A stretch of 64,000 nt of DNA from positions 13,205,700 through 13,269,699 of the forward strand of contig CM119266.1 of the NCBI GenBank assembly GCA_051294375.1, written 5' to 3'. Below are positions 1-11,901 of this stretch, in pieces; the stretch's first letter is position 1, and every line of letters begins with the position of its first letter. This stretch comes from Paraspadella gotoi. Lineage: Eukaryota > Chaetognatha. The position numbers and the translations under genes are program-made. The notes beneath the pieces are model-generated. The model was not told the DNA's origin and did no database searches. It saw only the letters and a list, made by a program, of their open reading frames with translations.

Positions 1-465
1 ATTAAGCGAGTTAACAATATATTTTTGCTGCCTCCGTATATATAATTAAAGAAAATGATGCCCTTTTAAAAATTATTTTAGCATAACAATATAGCAAATT
101 GAATTTTCTTTATAGTAATATCCTTGCAAAATCATACAATTTTAAAAAAATATTTTTTTAATTTTAATAAGTTTCGGATTCATCAGAAAAAAAAAGAATT
201 TTTTTAATAAAATATGTTATAAAATATTTTAATGTTAAAGCTGCGAAAAACTACAAAAACGGTTTATCATATAATAGTTTCTACTATAGAGAGTTGAAAA
301 GTTAAGAATTTTAACCTTTTTCCAATTTTGACACTTAAGACAAAACAAATTATGATAACATGTTTTATATTTTTGTTTTAACGTTTTCTGAGAAATCTGA
401 ATCTTTAATAAAATTATCCAAAAAATTATTTTGAAATTTTTTTATTTTATAAGGATAATTTGAAA
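1..465 (+). repeat. Left arm of a long inverted repeat
   Basis: AT-rich arm that reappears as its reverse complement at about 4047-4518. Matching landmarks include TTTTGCTGCCTCCGTATA near the left edge against TATACGGAGGCAAAGCAAAA near 4470, and the block with TAGAGAGTTGAAAAGTTAAG. The match reaches base 1 (ATTAAGCG against ATTGAAGCG inverted), so the true end of the arm lies outside the window. Most differences between arms are single-base indels. Long inverted ends of this size are known in several DNA transposon groups, including foldback elements and Polintons, but the class cannot be set from the arm alone. Confidence 0.85.
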
Positions 466-504
466 CTTTTAAGGGAAATTTAATTAAAGTTAATTTAAGA
501 AATT

Positions 505-2200
505 TTACTACCGGCCCTTACCTGTTGAAGTAAGTTTTGAAGAGAGAGAAAGGAGGAAAGAAGAGAGAAAGTTGTAGGGGGAGAAGAGGTTCCAAAAAGA
601 AATTAAGAGGTTACAGGGATGGTCAGATCTTGATAGGACAGCATGAGGTGAGGAAAGGGAAGAGTTAAGTTCCTTTTGAAAATGAATGAGAGTGGGAGAG
701 AGAGAGAGAGAAGAAGAGAGCAAAGCAAAGAAATTTTAAACATTACACCAATACACTTAGCAATGTACAAACAGAGATAAAATGCAATGAAAATCTAAAA
801 CATAAAACTGAAATTAATAGTTAACAATGGAAAATATAATGTTAGTGAAGAATAAGAGTGAAATATTTGAAATAGAAAATAAGTGGTTGAGCGGATAGAT
901 AAGTGAAGATAAAGTGAAAGTAAGTAAACAGAAAGAGCTCAAAATAGAGCTGGCCTTCCCCTGAGCCGCGGGCAAATCGGAGGACGTTGACAGTAAAGAG
1001 TCGCGCGATCCATGTGCCTGTCCATAGGTTGCGAGGGTATACTTGTAGAGTTTGATTATGCTGGGATCCCGGGAAGAGATCCGCATTGGGAAATGGCCTA
1101 AGATGCTTATTCGTATATCACCCTTTGGCCCTGATAAGCCTGGCCGACAGCCCTCCTCCGTCACCTGGACTAGGTGAGAGGCAGGCAGTTGCTTGTTTCT
1201 TGGCCTGATTTTGCTACAGGAGATACCGACTGCCTCTGCCCTCCTCCTGTAGCCGTCGTTTTGGGCGACAGTCGACGGAGACAGAGTCGCGCCAAGTTGC
1301 CTACAGGTTCAGGAAAGGTATCGGAGCGTCCAGTTGCCTGCTGAGGGCCTCCGCCTGATCTCGTTGGAGTGGGAACAGTGGGAATCATTGTGGCAGTTGG
1401 GGTGCGCTGCTGGGCGTTCCACCACCATTTGATGAGGCAATCATAGTGGAAGGACGGTCGAATCGTCAGCTCTCCATCACGGTTCACGAGAGGGGTTCGA
1501 GAGAGCTTTGATGTGTAGATGTGCCTTCTCAATACCTCCTAGGGAAAACCAGTTTGGTCATGGGACAACACGAGACAGTCAGTTCTCTGACAGAATTTGG
1601 CCCAGAATTTGCCGTTGGTCTCGGCAGAATGGCTCGATAAGTAATGACCACGTGGGTCCCGTATATGGCTTTGTGTGCTCTTTGAAGCCGATCTGTCACA
1701 GACTTTCACTGTCTCGCCCACTTGTATTTGTGCTGGTGTGCAGGGGTTGGTTGCCCTTCCCTGCACAGGCCGCCAGTAGACGAGCTCACTATCGTTTTCG
1801 TCTGGAGGATTCTTGCTTTCACCACATTGCTCACTAAGGAGCGCGAGAGATCGTCACTGCACTGACATTCCCCTGCTTTGCGCAGCACCCGCGACGCAGT
1901 GCTTCAGTGATGCCCCTGTATTAGGGGAGGGAGACATGACCCACGTTCCTGAGACGCTTCTGCTTTTTCTCTCCACTTTGGCGCTGTGGTGGGCGCGGTC
2001 GGTCAGTCCTATCAAGCAGCAAGGTCTCGTTCGTCCCCTGGGGGGCGGAGGTTGAAACTTGCGTTAGCCAGTTGACTTTTGGCAGCCCCTAGGTGGCCAC
2101 TGGGCCCTCAGCCAGGTTCAAGCCGGAACCTTGCCTTCTCGTAAGCCCACAGAGGGAACCATTGGCCGCGCAATATAAAAATTATTAAATATATAAATAT
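505..2200 (-). repeat. Internal unit, copy 1
   Basis: Starts with GTTGAAGTAAGTTTTGAAGA plus a GA tract and ends at GGCCGCGCAATATAAAAATT. The whole unit recurs at 2375-4046. On the minus strand near 1540-1770, and again near 3410-3640, a frame conserved between copies contains GETVKV, then a Tyr/Thr-Gly-Pro step and ITYRA. This pattern weakly recalls the C-terminal part of retrovirus-like integrases (a basic, VGD-like and GP-containing stretch). That is inference from a short pattern only. The frame is interrupted by indels in both copies, so I do not call a gene. Confidence 0.6.
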
Positions 2201-2201
2201 T

Positions 2202-2226
2202 NNNNNNNNNNNNNNNNNNNNNNNNN
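2202..2226. other. Assembly gap (25 N)
   Basis: Fixed-length 25-N run. Identical runs occur at 30489, 34024, 43303, 47554, 49623, 57825 and 59702. A fixed length implies unknown true size. Several of these gaps sit exactly at junctions between repeat copies. Confidence 0.95.
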
Positions 2227-2374
2227 TCCAATATATTCTTATTAATATTATCCCTTAGGAAAAAAACAGTTTTTGTTTGACAACGTTTATTTGTACACAA
2301 TTTAGTTCAGACATGTTCGGCTCATTCATTTTTAGAGCCTTCATTCAGTGTTTGGACAATCAATATTTTTTGTC

Positions 2375-4046
2375 TCTGTTGAAGTAAGTTTTTGAAGAGA
2401 GAGAAAGAGAGAGAAGAGAGAGAAATTGAGGGAGAAGAGAGTTTCAACAAAGAAAATAAAGTTAAGGGACAGGTGGTCAGATGCTGAAGCGACAGCATGG
2501 TAGCGTCGAGGAAGGAAGAAGGTAAGTTACTTTGAAAAATGATGAGAGTGGGAGAGAGAGAGAGAGAAGAGAGAGCAAAGCAAAGAAACTTTTATAAACA
2601 TTAACACCATATAACTTAGCAATTGACAACAGAAGATAAATGCATGAAAATCTAAACATAATACTGAAACTCTAATAGTTAACAATAGGAAAATAATAAT
2701 GTTAGATAGAATAAGAGTGAAAATTTGAAATAGAAAATAATGTGGTGAGGGATAGAAAGTGAAGATAAAGTGAAAGTAAGTAAACAGAAAGAGCTCAAAA
2801 TAGAGCTTGGCCTTCCCCCGTGCCGGCCGGAGCAAATGGAGGACGTATGACAGTAAAGGAGTGGCGTATTCCATGTGCCTGTCATAGAGTTGCGAGGGTA
2901 TACTTGTAGAGTTTGGATTATGCTGGATCCCGGGAAGAGATCCGCATTGCGGAAGATGCCTAAGTGTTATCCGTATATCACCGCTTTGGGCCTGATAAGC
3001 CCTGCCGACAGCCCTCCTCGCATCACCTGGAACCACGGTGAGGGCAGGCAGTTGCACTTGTTTCTGGCCTGATTTTGGCTACAGGAGGATACGACTCCTC
3101 TGCCCTCTCCTGTAAGCCGGTCGTTTTTGGGCGACGTCAGGAGACAGATCGCGCCAAGTTGCTTACAGGTTCAGGAAAGGGTATCGGAGCGTCCATTGCC
3201 TCTGAGAGGCTCCGCCTGATCTCGTTGGAAGTGGGAACAGGGGAATCATTGTGGCAGTTGGGGTTGGCTGCTGGGCGTTCCACGCACCATTTGATGAGGC
3301 AATCATAGCTGGACGGACGGTCGAATCGTCGCTCCATGCACGGTTCAGAGAGGGGTTCGAGAAGCTTGATGTGTAGATGTGCCTCCTAATACCTCCTAGA
3401 AAACCAGTTTGGTCATGGGACAAGCACACGAGACAGTCAGTTTCTCTGAACAGATGGCCCAGAATTCTGCCGTGTGCTCGGCAGATGCTCGATAAGTAAT
3501 GACCCACGTGAGGTCCCGTATAATGGCTTTGTGTGCTGCTTTGAAGCCGATCTGTCAAGGACTTTCACTGTCTCGCCCACTGTATTGTGCTGTGTGCAGG
3601 GTTGGTTGCCCTCCCTGCACAGGCCGCCCAGTTAGACGGCTCCTTATGTTTCGGTCGTGGGGATTTGTCTGCTTTCACACAATTGCTCACATAAGGAGCC
3701 GCGGAGATGCGTCACTGCACTGGAATATCCCCTGCTTTTGCGCAGCACCCGCACCAGTGCTTCAGTGATCCCCTGGTAGTAGTGGGAGGGAGACATGACC
3801 CACGTTCCTGAGACGCTTCTGCTTATTTCCCCCTTTGGCGCTGTGGTGGGCGCGGTCGGAGTACCTATCAAGCAGCAAGGTCTCGTTCGTCCCCTGGGGG
3901 CGGAGGTTTGAAACTTGCCGTTAAGCCATTGACTTGGGCAGCCCCTAGGTGGCCACTGTGCCCTCAGCCAGGTTCAGCCGGAACCTTGCCCTTCTCGTAA
4001 GCCACAGAGGGTAACCATTGAGCCGCGCCAATATAAAAATTATTAA
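2375..4046 (-). repeat. Internal unit, copy 2
   Basis: Direct copy of 505-2200 with the same order of landmarks: GA tract, GAGCTCAAAATAGAGCTTGG, CTGATCTCGTTGGA, CACGTGAGGTCCCGTATA and GACCCACGTTCCTGAGACGC. Differences are mainly one-base insertions and deletions, about one every 10-20 bases. That is too many and too random for selection on a protein. Confidence 0.75.
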
Positions 4047-4518
4047 ATATATCCTTATAAATAATAAAAAAATTTCAAAATAATTTTTTGGATAATTTTA
4101 TTTAAAGATTCAGATTCTCAGGAAACGTTAAAACAAAAATATAAAACATGTTATCATAATTGTTTTGTCTTAAGTGTCAATAATTGGAAAAAAGGTTAAA
4201 ATTCTAAACTTTCAACTCTCTATAGTAGAAAACTATTATATGATAAACCGTTTTTGTAGTTTTTCGCAGCTTAATATTAAATATTATTATAACATATTTT
4301 ATTTAAAAAAATTCTTTTTTTTTTCTGATGAATCCGAACTATTTAAAATTAAAAAAATATTTTTTTTTAAATTGTATGATTGCAAGGATATTACTATAAA
4401 GAAAATTCAATTTGCTATATTGTTATGCTAAAATAATTTTAAAGGGCATCATTTTCTTAATTATATTATACGGAGGCAAAGCAAAAATATATGTTAAACT
4501 ACGCTTCAATCTTTTCAT
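4047..4518 (-). repeat. Right arm of the long inverted repeat
   Basis: Reverse complement of the arm at 1-465, with many 1-base gaps. The outer limit is near 4518, after ACGCTTCAATC. No target-site duplication can be tested because the left end lies beyond the window. Confidence 0.85.
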
Positions 4519-4890
4519 TCACTCCACCTTAACTGCACATGGTCTTTGATTGAATATTTCTCTCTCTGAGTATTATTTTTGTTAACGGAAAGCTCACTTT
4601 TAAGCATATATTTAGTAGTTATCGTGTGTAACACAGAGCTTTCCGAACCTTCCTTAAAAAGAAAAACGTTCAGAATATCGATAAGAAATAAATAAGCAAT
4701 CGAGGAATAAACAAATACTTAAAAAAAGTCAGGTAAGGTTCAACATTGTAAGCTCTAGCAGATGCAAAAAACTTTTAAATCTTCGATGAAATCGGTGACA
4801 GCTGCAAAGAAACACGGAGCTTCCCCCCCCGCCTTCTGTGCCGAAGCTGCGACAACAATCAGAGAGTAAAGACAAGTGGCCTCGAACTGT
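4519..4890. other. Intergenic, nothing recognised
   Basis: AT-rich sequence downstream of the mobile element. I see no coding frame with codon bias, RNA gene or repeat here. Confidence 0.6.
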
Positions 4891-5330
4891 TGACAGTGAC
4901 AGTGCTGGTAGACAGTGAAGTTGAGCAGTGATAGTATGAGAGTTGACATGGGAAGTGCAGTTGAGAATGGCGAGGTTGAGAGTGACAATTTAAAAGTGAC
5001 TTGATGAGGTTGACAAGTTGAGTGTGATGGAAGGGTTATGGATCAGCAGCAATTAAAATCTTGAAAGTTGACGGTTAAGAGTGAATAGTTGTGAGTAGTG
5101 GTGTTAGAGAGTGACTGGTGAGTAGTGACGTTAAAAATATATAAGCATGCAAGACATTTGAAGCAGAAACAGGTAAGAGAGACTCAACGTTAACCTTGTC
5201 TTCAGAAAGTGATAAGTTTAAGAGTGACAGTAGAGAAATGTAAGGTTCGATTGACGGCTGAGGAGTCAGTCGGTCGACTAGTAGATCAGTGAAATAAGTG
5301 ACCAGTGAAGGCATGACTAAAAGACAGTTC
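4890..5330 (+). repeat. Decayed short satellite (GTTGAGAGTGAC-like)
   Basis: The plus strand repeats variants of GTTGA(G/C)AGTGAC, AGTGGTAGACAGTGAAG, GGTTGAGAGTGAC and GAGTGACTGGTGAGTAGTGA at irregular 12-30 bp spacing. Units are too diverged to give a clean period. It may be an old minisatellite; no protein is indicated. Confidence 0.5.
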
Positions 5331-5470
5331 ACGAGAGACGAAAGATTCGCGGTGAGCGAATAAATATATCGGCAAGAAAACGAGAGAAAACGCCTAAGAG
5401 GCGACGGGATTGGCAAGATCCGAATATTTTTAAGATTCTATTCGCGCGGCGAATCCGATTAAAACCTCTT

Positions 5471-6013
5471 TTGTTTCGCCCCAGAGCGTCGAAGGTGACG
5501 CTGACCGATGACGCCTTACGCCAAGATCTCACCCACTGCAACGGCGACGCGGACGAGGGGAGCCCCAACGGTAGATGGGAGGGCGCCGACTGCCGATATG
5601 GGGCGCTTGCGTGCACTCGACCCTGCCAGAGGTGCGACGGGGCACGAATTATCTGGGGAAGAGAGGGGGAGGGGGGAGAGAGAGAGGAGAAGAGAGAGCC
5701 CTGGGGAGAGAGACGAACTGAAAGAAACAGTACCGCGACCCCTGAGAGAACCGAGAGAGAAGAAGACAGAAGAGATGAGGAGAGAAGCATGCAGCCGGTA
5801 GAACTGAGTCCTGCACAGCCAGAAGAGGCCACGATGACAGCAGGGCAAAAGACGATCCAAGCAGAGACCGAGAAGAGGAAGAGAAAGAGAGAGAGAGCAC
5901 TGAGTAATATGACTCGGAGAGAGAAGAAAGAGCGAAAGAGAGAGAGAGAGGAGATGAGAGATGCCCGGAGAGAGAGAGAGAGAGAGGACCGAGAGAGAGA
6001 AAGAAAAGAGTGA
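5471..6013 (+). CDS. GC-rich ORF running into a GA tract (uncertain)
   Basis: The frame from 5471 is open for 180 codons. The first ~60 residues have an RNY-like codon pattern and contain VTLTDDALRQDLTH and a CTRPCQRC cysteine cluster. The rest is Arg/Glu-rich because it reads a GA microsatellite. No splice sites or homology can be claimed. The first 180 bases could be a real exon or a relic of a mobile element. The remainder is almost certainly non-coding. Confidence 0.22.
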   Translation: MFRPRASKVTLTDDALRQDLTHCNGDADEGSPNGRWEGADCRYGALACTRPCQRCDGARIIWGREGEGGEREEKREPWGERRTERNSTATPERTEREEDRRDEERSMQPVELSPAQPEEATMTAGQKTIQAETEKRKRKRERALSNMTRREKKERKREREEMRDARREREREDRERERKE

Positions 6014-8240
6014 GTACTGGCCCCTCAGAGTGTGTGCAAGCCGATCGATAATGACGGTAGGTTGAGTTGACTGAGACGTAACGAGTAAATTTAAATCTAA
6101 GTCGTCACTCAATAATCAGTATCTAGGTTAATGTATTCTTTGTATAGTTTAATAGATTGCCATAATCGTTCCTATCCTTATTACAACTCCCGACGTCTGC
6201 GCAGTCGGAGATTTTTTTATTTTCAGGTCGCGTAAGCCAGCGACTATATATTCATTACATGTTAAAATGGATTTTGGGTGTTTATAACTTTTATTTAACT
6301 TAATTTAATTTGTGTGATGTGTGTCACTGTATATAAATCTATGCTATGAAATTAAACTACTATATTAATGACTTTTGTAAAATTTATATTAATGGATTGG
6401 ATTCATAAGATAATAAAGTTCTAGCAGTCAAAAGAATGATCCTATTTAATTCTACTTTATTTGGTCGTCTATTATATAATAATTCTTTGTAATTGGTATT
6501 ATTCTAATTACCTTGTTTCTTCTATGCAATTAATAAAAAATCCAAATCACTATACTAACCACAATAATTGCTGTCAAATATTTGCAAATTCATGAAACGT
6601 TGGAACAACTAATCAATTACATTCTTTAACGGCAAGAGCCCTTTCTAGAGAGGCAACCGGGCGCTTTTCCCTCCTTTCAGCCAAGAAACGCCAACCGCCG
6701 TCGCCCACGTTGGCCGGTTTTTCTCGCTCAAACTGCAAGGGTCATTCATCTTTGAGCTCCAATTTTCACTCGAGCGATTACGAATTGGCGAAGAAATGTT
6801 TGACAAGAGAAAGCGAAAGGAAAGAAAGAAAAAAAAAGAGTCTTTTAAGGATTCTAAACCGCTCCCTTTCAGTGTGGTTTCGAGTAACCGGTATTTTCTT
6901 CGTTGATAGAGAGAAAAGAATTATTATTGTTGTACCGCTAATCAAACGAGAATGCGTCGCTTAAAAGAAAAGTGCAACATTTTTCTATAGAGATGTTCGT
7001 TAAACTGACTTACCCGAAATGGCAACGAGATGCCAGAAATTCGGTTGTAAAAAACAGTTGTTAAAACACACTAGATTCCGATCTAGCGTTATATCTTAAG
7101 AGCTAGCACAAATTCGTCTTATGGCAGGTTTGATAAGGATTTAATAACAAACAAGCCAGGGGAAAGCACTAGTCATCTCCGGTAAGAATTTCAAACCTTG
7201 TTCCTTCTACCTTAGAAATGAAAGGGCAAATTGTGCTTTTGCAAAAATTGTTAAGACGGGCTAGGGTATGTTAACATTATAAATATTACTTCGATAATTT
7301 TGAGATTTTAAAATTAGCACCTCTTGTGCTCAAGAGCTTGCGCAAATTTATTCTTGTTCATTATCTGACCAACACTCTTCATAGTAAGAACCAACATTGT
7401 AAAGTCCAGTTGGTCTGGGTTTGACAACGATGAAATTTTATTTAATGAAAGAAATTAAAAGTAAGGTTGAGAGAGAAAAACTGATTTTTCGCTGGAGTAT
7501 CTCTTGAGGAACAGAAGATACGAAGGGATGGCAATGAGGTTACCAATAATTTGAAAAGCCATAATCATGAGGCACATACAAGTTACAATATTAGAATTAG
7601 TTTTTGCTGAAACCTGCTTTACAGGGGTGCCACGCTGTCAAACTGAAAGTCAAAATGTATGAATGAATTTTAAAATAATGGAAACCCCATAGAAAATTAA
7701 ATGAAATTTAAATTCTTTTTAGTGATTTCTGAAAAGAAAAAAAGTGCTAAAATTGTACATATGAGTTTAAAGCTTTAAGTTTTTTTGGATAAAGAAAATA
7801 ATATAAGTTTTTTTCACTTAAAAGTAGTTGTGCGTCGACTGCATAGTTACAAGCGATGCTTTACAAAATTCTAGCCCAAAAGTATGTAATCACCCCATGC
7901 GACACGCTAAATGTATCTTCTTTCCACCGAGCAAAAAGTGAAAGCATTGATTATGTTAGAAACAGAGGTTTAGCTGAGATGGAGGCTGGAAGACGTAAAG
8001 CTGCTTTCACGTTTAATGTCATCTTTCAATGAATAATCACAATAATGCACGACCAGGCTCAAGTGTGTCTCGTCTCGTTATGTAGACAAAGAGAAGAGAG
8101 AGAGAAAAAAGAAAAAAGAAAAAAAGGAGAAGAGATAGAGAAAGAGATATTTTTTATAGTCGCCAGCCTTGCTCCCATAAGTCAGGTATCACCTTCTAAC
8201 AGCCAATGACGCCAAGACGGTTATAACTCATCAACACCAC
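6014..8240. other. Intergenic AT-rich DNA
   Basis: A long stretch with short, unbiased ORFs only. It contains a GA/AAG-rich patch near 8090-8140. I see no RNA gene or clear repeat. Confidence 0.6.
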
Positions 8241-8615
8241 GTGCTCATCAGCGAATTCTAGTTAAGATCCTTACTTTCTTCGAGCTTGTGGGTTTGAGAA
8301 AAACATTTCGTGACTTAATAGTTTGCCTTTTGACATTCCCTTCTATTTGTCTCTTTACTGTCTGTTTGTTCGCGTTGGAGTTTACAGAAGGAACAGAAAT
8401 GATTTCAACGAGACAACAGACAGTCGCGAAAACAATAGCGGGCGAAATCTCGATGTCCAAATGTACATCCGGGAGCGTCACTACTCCCCGTCCATCACAT
8501 AGCTACATACACAGCCTGCCTCTCCGACACACTATCACAATCCAATGGCACTGAAAGATATTAAAAACTGATCTACAATTTGACTGGAAAAGGACATGAA
8601 TAATCTTTCAATTTC

Positions 8616-8861
8616 TCTGCCGCTCAGACGAGGATCTATCCCATGCGAAGTGGCGATTATCAGAACAGATACACATCTTTACAATACTGCAATTATGTGC
8701 ATACCTCTAGCGTCAACTCACCACTCTCATGGCGCCCGTACCCGATGCCGACCTCATTCATCCCACAACCTCGACAATCGCAACCGCGTGAAAACTATCA
8801 CATCACTGCTCTACTATTTGTCGTAACAGAACTAAATGTATGTACAAAGCTAACTGATGAA
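8616..8861 (+). CDS. Possible coding exon, unknown protein
   Basis: A candidate acceptor (TTTCTCTGCCGCTCAG) near 8629 precedes an open frame. From about 8643 it reads MRSGDYQNRYTSLQYCNYV, then a Pro/Gln-rich stretch (SWRPYPMPTSFIPQPRQSQP) and ends at TAG near 8862. Residue composition looks protein-like, but two other frames are also open over most of the stretch, so the frame choice is uncertain. It could be a short C-terminal exon. No family recognised. Confidence 0.28.
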
Positions 8862-8869
8862 TAGCTTAT

Positions 8870-9470
8870 TCAGATATGATAGAAAACTTAAAACTTTAAT
8901 GGACATCAACAAACGACCGGACTGCATCCGAATGGAACGGGAGACACAATAAGTTTAAAAAATTTCATTCGCGTTGATAATTCTAAAGGCGAAAGGAGAC
9001 ATATCCTCTCCAAAAATTTCCTTTCACTCTCTGCCTGTATGAAACCTACTTCTCGTCTCTCTCTTCATAATATCGATCGTACGTCTTCCTGGCAACCGGC
9101 GTCCCTGTATTTAACCGCTTTCGTCTCCCGTGGGAACGCCCTCTTCTTCAGCGCCATGTTTTCCGCTCCGATTGGCCTTGAAGAAACCGCGGTCCCTCCG
9201 ACGAGTTTGCTTCAGATTAACGTCTCTTTTTGACGCCGGCCTACTTTCGCGCGAAAATGACTTAACGGAGTAGATAACGTCGCATCATTTTTCGTTCGTG
9301 AGTTTTTGTTTTTTTTTAGTGTTGATTGCGCGGTTTTTCCTTGAGGCTTTCGCATTTTTCTTACAAATTGCAACCAACGTCTTTTTGGTGACTGACTTGA
9401 CAATGGTGTTACAACATATCAACCCACCCTGAAAAGGCGAAAACAACTGAAAGAGGAGCTTTTCAAGGAC
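8870..9470. other. Intergenic
   Basis: Includes a GC-richer patch at 9080-9240 with a GGCAACCGG half-site and a GATTGGCC (inverted CCAAT) motif, which could be a promoter. No gene start is evident nearby. Confidence 0.4.
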
Positions 9471-9474
9471 CATT

Positions 9475-9600
9475 TTGAAATTCCTCTCTTCTCGTTCTCT
9501 TCTTCTCTCTCTCTTCCTCGTCTCTCTCTCTACTCTTCTCTCTCTCTCTTCTCTCTCTTTCTCTCTCTTTCTCTCTCTCTCTCTTCTCTCTCGTCTAATA
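9475..9600 (+). repeat. Imperfect (CT)n tract
   Basis: CTCTCT/CTTCTC repeat over about 120 bases. The Ser/Leu or Arg/Glu open frames it produces are not genes. Confidence 0.85.
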
Positions 9601-10576
9601 TATTGTATTTTGCTTTTCTGTTCCCGAAACAATATTATCAATATACTTTTTGTATTAAATAATCATACCATCTCGCATAAAATTATTATTGTTAATTGAC
9701 TCAAATCAGATTTTTGTTCTCAGGTGCTCCACTCTAATATGCAGTTTATAAAGAAAATTGTATATTAAATAATGATCACAATCTCTCTCTTTCATCGCCA
9801 CCTGATCCTCCTCAATCCTTACCATATTCCAAGTGAGCAAAGTTCATCTTTTATTACTTTTCCCATTTCTCCTAAAAGCTTCTTCCACGATTTCCAATAA
9901 GTAAAGAAAAGGTTTCGGCATCATATCATGAAAATCTCGCGGACTCGTCGTCGTCATCTCTTCCCCCAGAATTGTGGGTTTTTCGTGATTTTATTGAGAG
10001 TGAGAATAGTAAAAATATACTAAAAATGTGATACGTGACAAAAGTTATGAAACCATGTGGATTCTTTTCAGTCAAGTTTCTCCAAGAAAATATATGGAGA
10101 TTTCTTTCCTCCCTTTTCCGTTCCCTTCTCCGCCAAACTCGTTTTGATTTTAACACCAAATTCACTTTCTCTTCTTTTTCGCTTAAATCGAAAATTCGTG
10201 TCGGTCGGCCTATTCTTACCCCAGCCCGTCCGTTCGCCCGCCTGCCCGCTAACCCGTTTGCCCGCCGTCCTAATTATTTGTCGACCGCCGAGAATGTTGT
10301 TTCAGTCCCCGCTGCGCGGCTCGGTCTTCGCTAATGATAAAATCGTGAATTTTAACAACCGAAACACAACAGTCACCGTGTCTTAACATTTTTCGAGATC
10401 ACAATAAGGATATCTATTAACTAATAACATCCATATATCTCGTAAAATTCACTCAAGGCATAGCGTTGAGTGTGATTCCCATTTTCTCACCGTCCGAGTT
10501 AATTTTGATTTATGCCTTTGATAAACAATATCGCCGACAAGATATTGCCAATATTGGCGCAGATGACAACGACATT

Positions 10577-10581
10577 GCACC

Positions 10582-10619
<38 letters not shown>

Positions 10620-10622
10620 AAT
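10577..10622 (+). repeat. (CGT)n triplet microsatellite
   Basis: Near-perfect CGT/GTC triplet run that yields poly-Arg or poly-Thr readings. Related GTC/TCG triplet runs occur at 11015-11040, 11178-11217, 42690-42890, 43105-43140 and 57188-57210, and contribute false ORFs. Confidence 0.9.
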
Positions 10623-11177
10623 CACACTTCCCATTTTCGCCATCTTCCTTCCATTGACGCACGCGCAATTGAGCGGCAGAGAAGACTGAAGCCTACGTGA
10701 ATTTTCGCACTCACGCGACTGGGGACCAGGAGGAGGGAGGGGAGGCCACGTTGGGGGGGGGAGGGTCGGAGTGATTGAAGTAGCGGGGTGGAACGCTAGG
10801 ACGAGGGACCAGCAACGGGGATGGCAACGTTGTTTGTAGAAAGGGGTCGAAGACTCGAAGCATGTTATGTCGAGAAGTAAAAGGGAAACTTTTTTCTAGT
10901 TTTAGCGAAGTGTTTTTTTTTCTCCTCTTTATTTTTTAAAAAAGGGATCCTGGAAAAGTATTTAATCTCCAAAGTGTTTACCGTTTCTTCTAAATGAATT
11001 CGGACGCGTCGTTGATGTTGTCGTCGTTTTCGTCGTCGTCTTAATATTTTTCTCATGTTGTCCGTCTTCGCCGTCGTCTTAGTTTTCGTCAACGTGACGG
11101 GTTTGCAAATTTTAGTTGAATTGAGTCTCGCGTCCTGATGACATAATATATCGTCTTTATCAACGTCAACTTTATCT

Positions 11178-11217
<40 letters not shown>
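11178..11217 (+). repeat. (TCG)n triplet microsatellite
   Basis: Twelve or so TCG units flanked by imperfect TCGTC and CGTCA triplets from about 11000 onward. Confidence 0.9.
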
Positions 11218-11532
11218 GATCGTGGTGAAGCCTCCATCGCGGATGCGATTATCACCTGCGAGAATTCCTCGTTCAAAACTCAGCTTTTCCTTCTGGGAAA
11301 ATCAATGGCGATCTTGGAAGAGGGAAGCGTCGTTGGTGAAGAGAGCGACGTCGGGAATAAATGTGATTAAAAGCAAAAGATAAAGATATAGAAGAAAGAA
11401 AGAAAGACGAAAGAAAGAAAGACTTCTATTACCTTGCATAATGCATATTCCCTTTCCTCTCCATGAATAACTCCCTTGACAAGACGCTCTTCCATAATAC
11501 AGCGACACATCCACCACCCTCTTTCTTTACTT

Positions 11533-11557
11533 TTATCTTCTCTCTCTCTCTCTTCTC

Positions 11558-11591
<34 letters not shown>

Positions 11592-11600
11592 CTTTTCCCT
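11533..11600 (+). repeat. (CT)n microsatellite
   Basis: Interrupted CT run. Confidence 0.9.
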
Positions 11601-11744
11601 CTTTCCAATCACAAAGATATTTCAGAATATCATCCAAAATAAGAAAATTGCGGAGACCTGCCTGATAAAAACCCACCATGTCAACTGCCACGTCACCAGT
11701 TCCAGTCAACGATCTTGAACTAATCCATCTCCAAGCCTTACAAG

Positions 11745-11901
11745 TCGTCGTCGTTCGTTCGTTCATTCGTTCGTTCGTCCGTTCACCTTTTTTTCAGGGG
11801 AAATTCTTTTCGTGGTCGAGGATTGTAACGAAAAAAACTTCCCCTGAAAATAAGGTGAACGGACGAACGAACGAATGTACGAACGAACGAACGACGACGA
11901 C
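11745..11901. repeat. Short foldback element (~60-bp arms)
   Basis: The left arm from 11745 holds GTCGTC, TTCG repeats, CGTCCGTTCACCTTT and CAGGGGAA. The right arm ends at 11901 and is its reverse complement: TTCCCCTG, AAGGTGAACGGACG, CGAA repeats and GACGACGAC. The spacer of about 30 bases contains GTGGTCGAGGATTGTAACG. The palindrome includes unique sequence (TCAGGGGAA, GTTCACC), not just the tetramer, so it is not an accident of a microsatellite. It could be a MITE-like foldback. Confidence 0.8.

Larger units (their letters stand above)
1..4518. mobile_element. Composite inverted-repeat mobile element
   Basis: Inverted arms of about 0.47 kb flank two head-to-tail copies of a ~1.7 kb unit (about 505-2200 and 2375-4046), with a 25-N gap (2202-2226) between them. 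The GC-rich interior differs sharply from the AT-rich arms. Open frames in the interior are short and differ between copies because of indels, so any coding capacity is broken or hidden by sequence errors. I find no recognisable transposase. The element may be non-autonomous. Two units inside one pair of arms could be a true tandem or two contigs of one element joined at the gap. Confidence 0.7.

Noticed and set aside
1-4518. Calling a transposase or integrase gene
   Set aside because: Only short motif-like pieces match and both copies are interrupted. A consensus is needed first.
5649-6112. Ser/Leu-rich minus-strand ORFs
   Set aside because: Antisense of the GA-rich tract, with no start or splice evidence.
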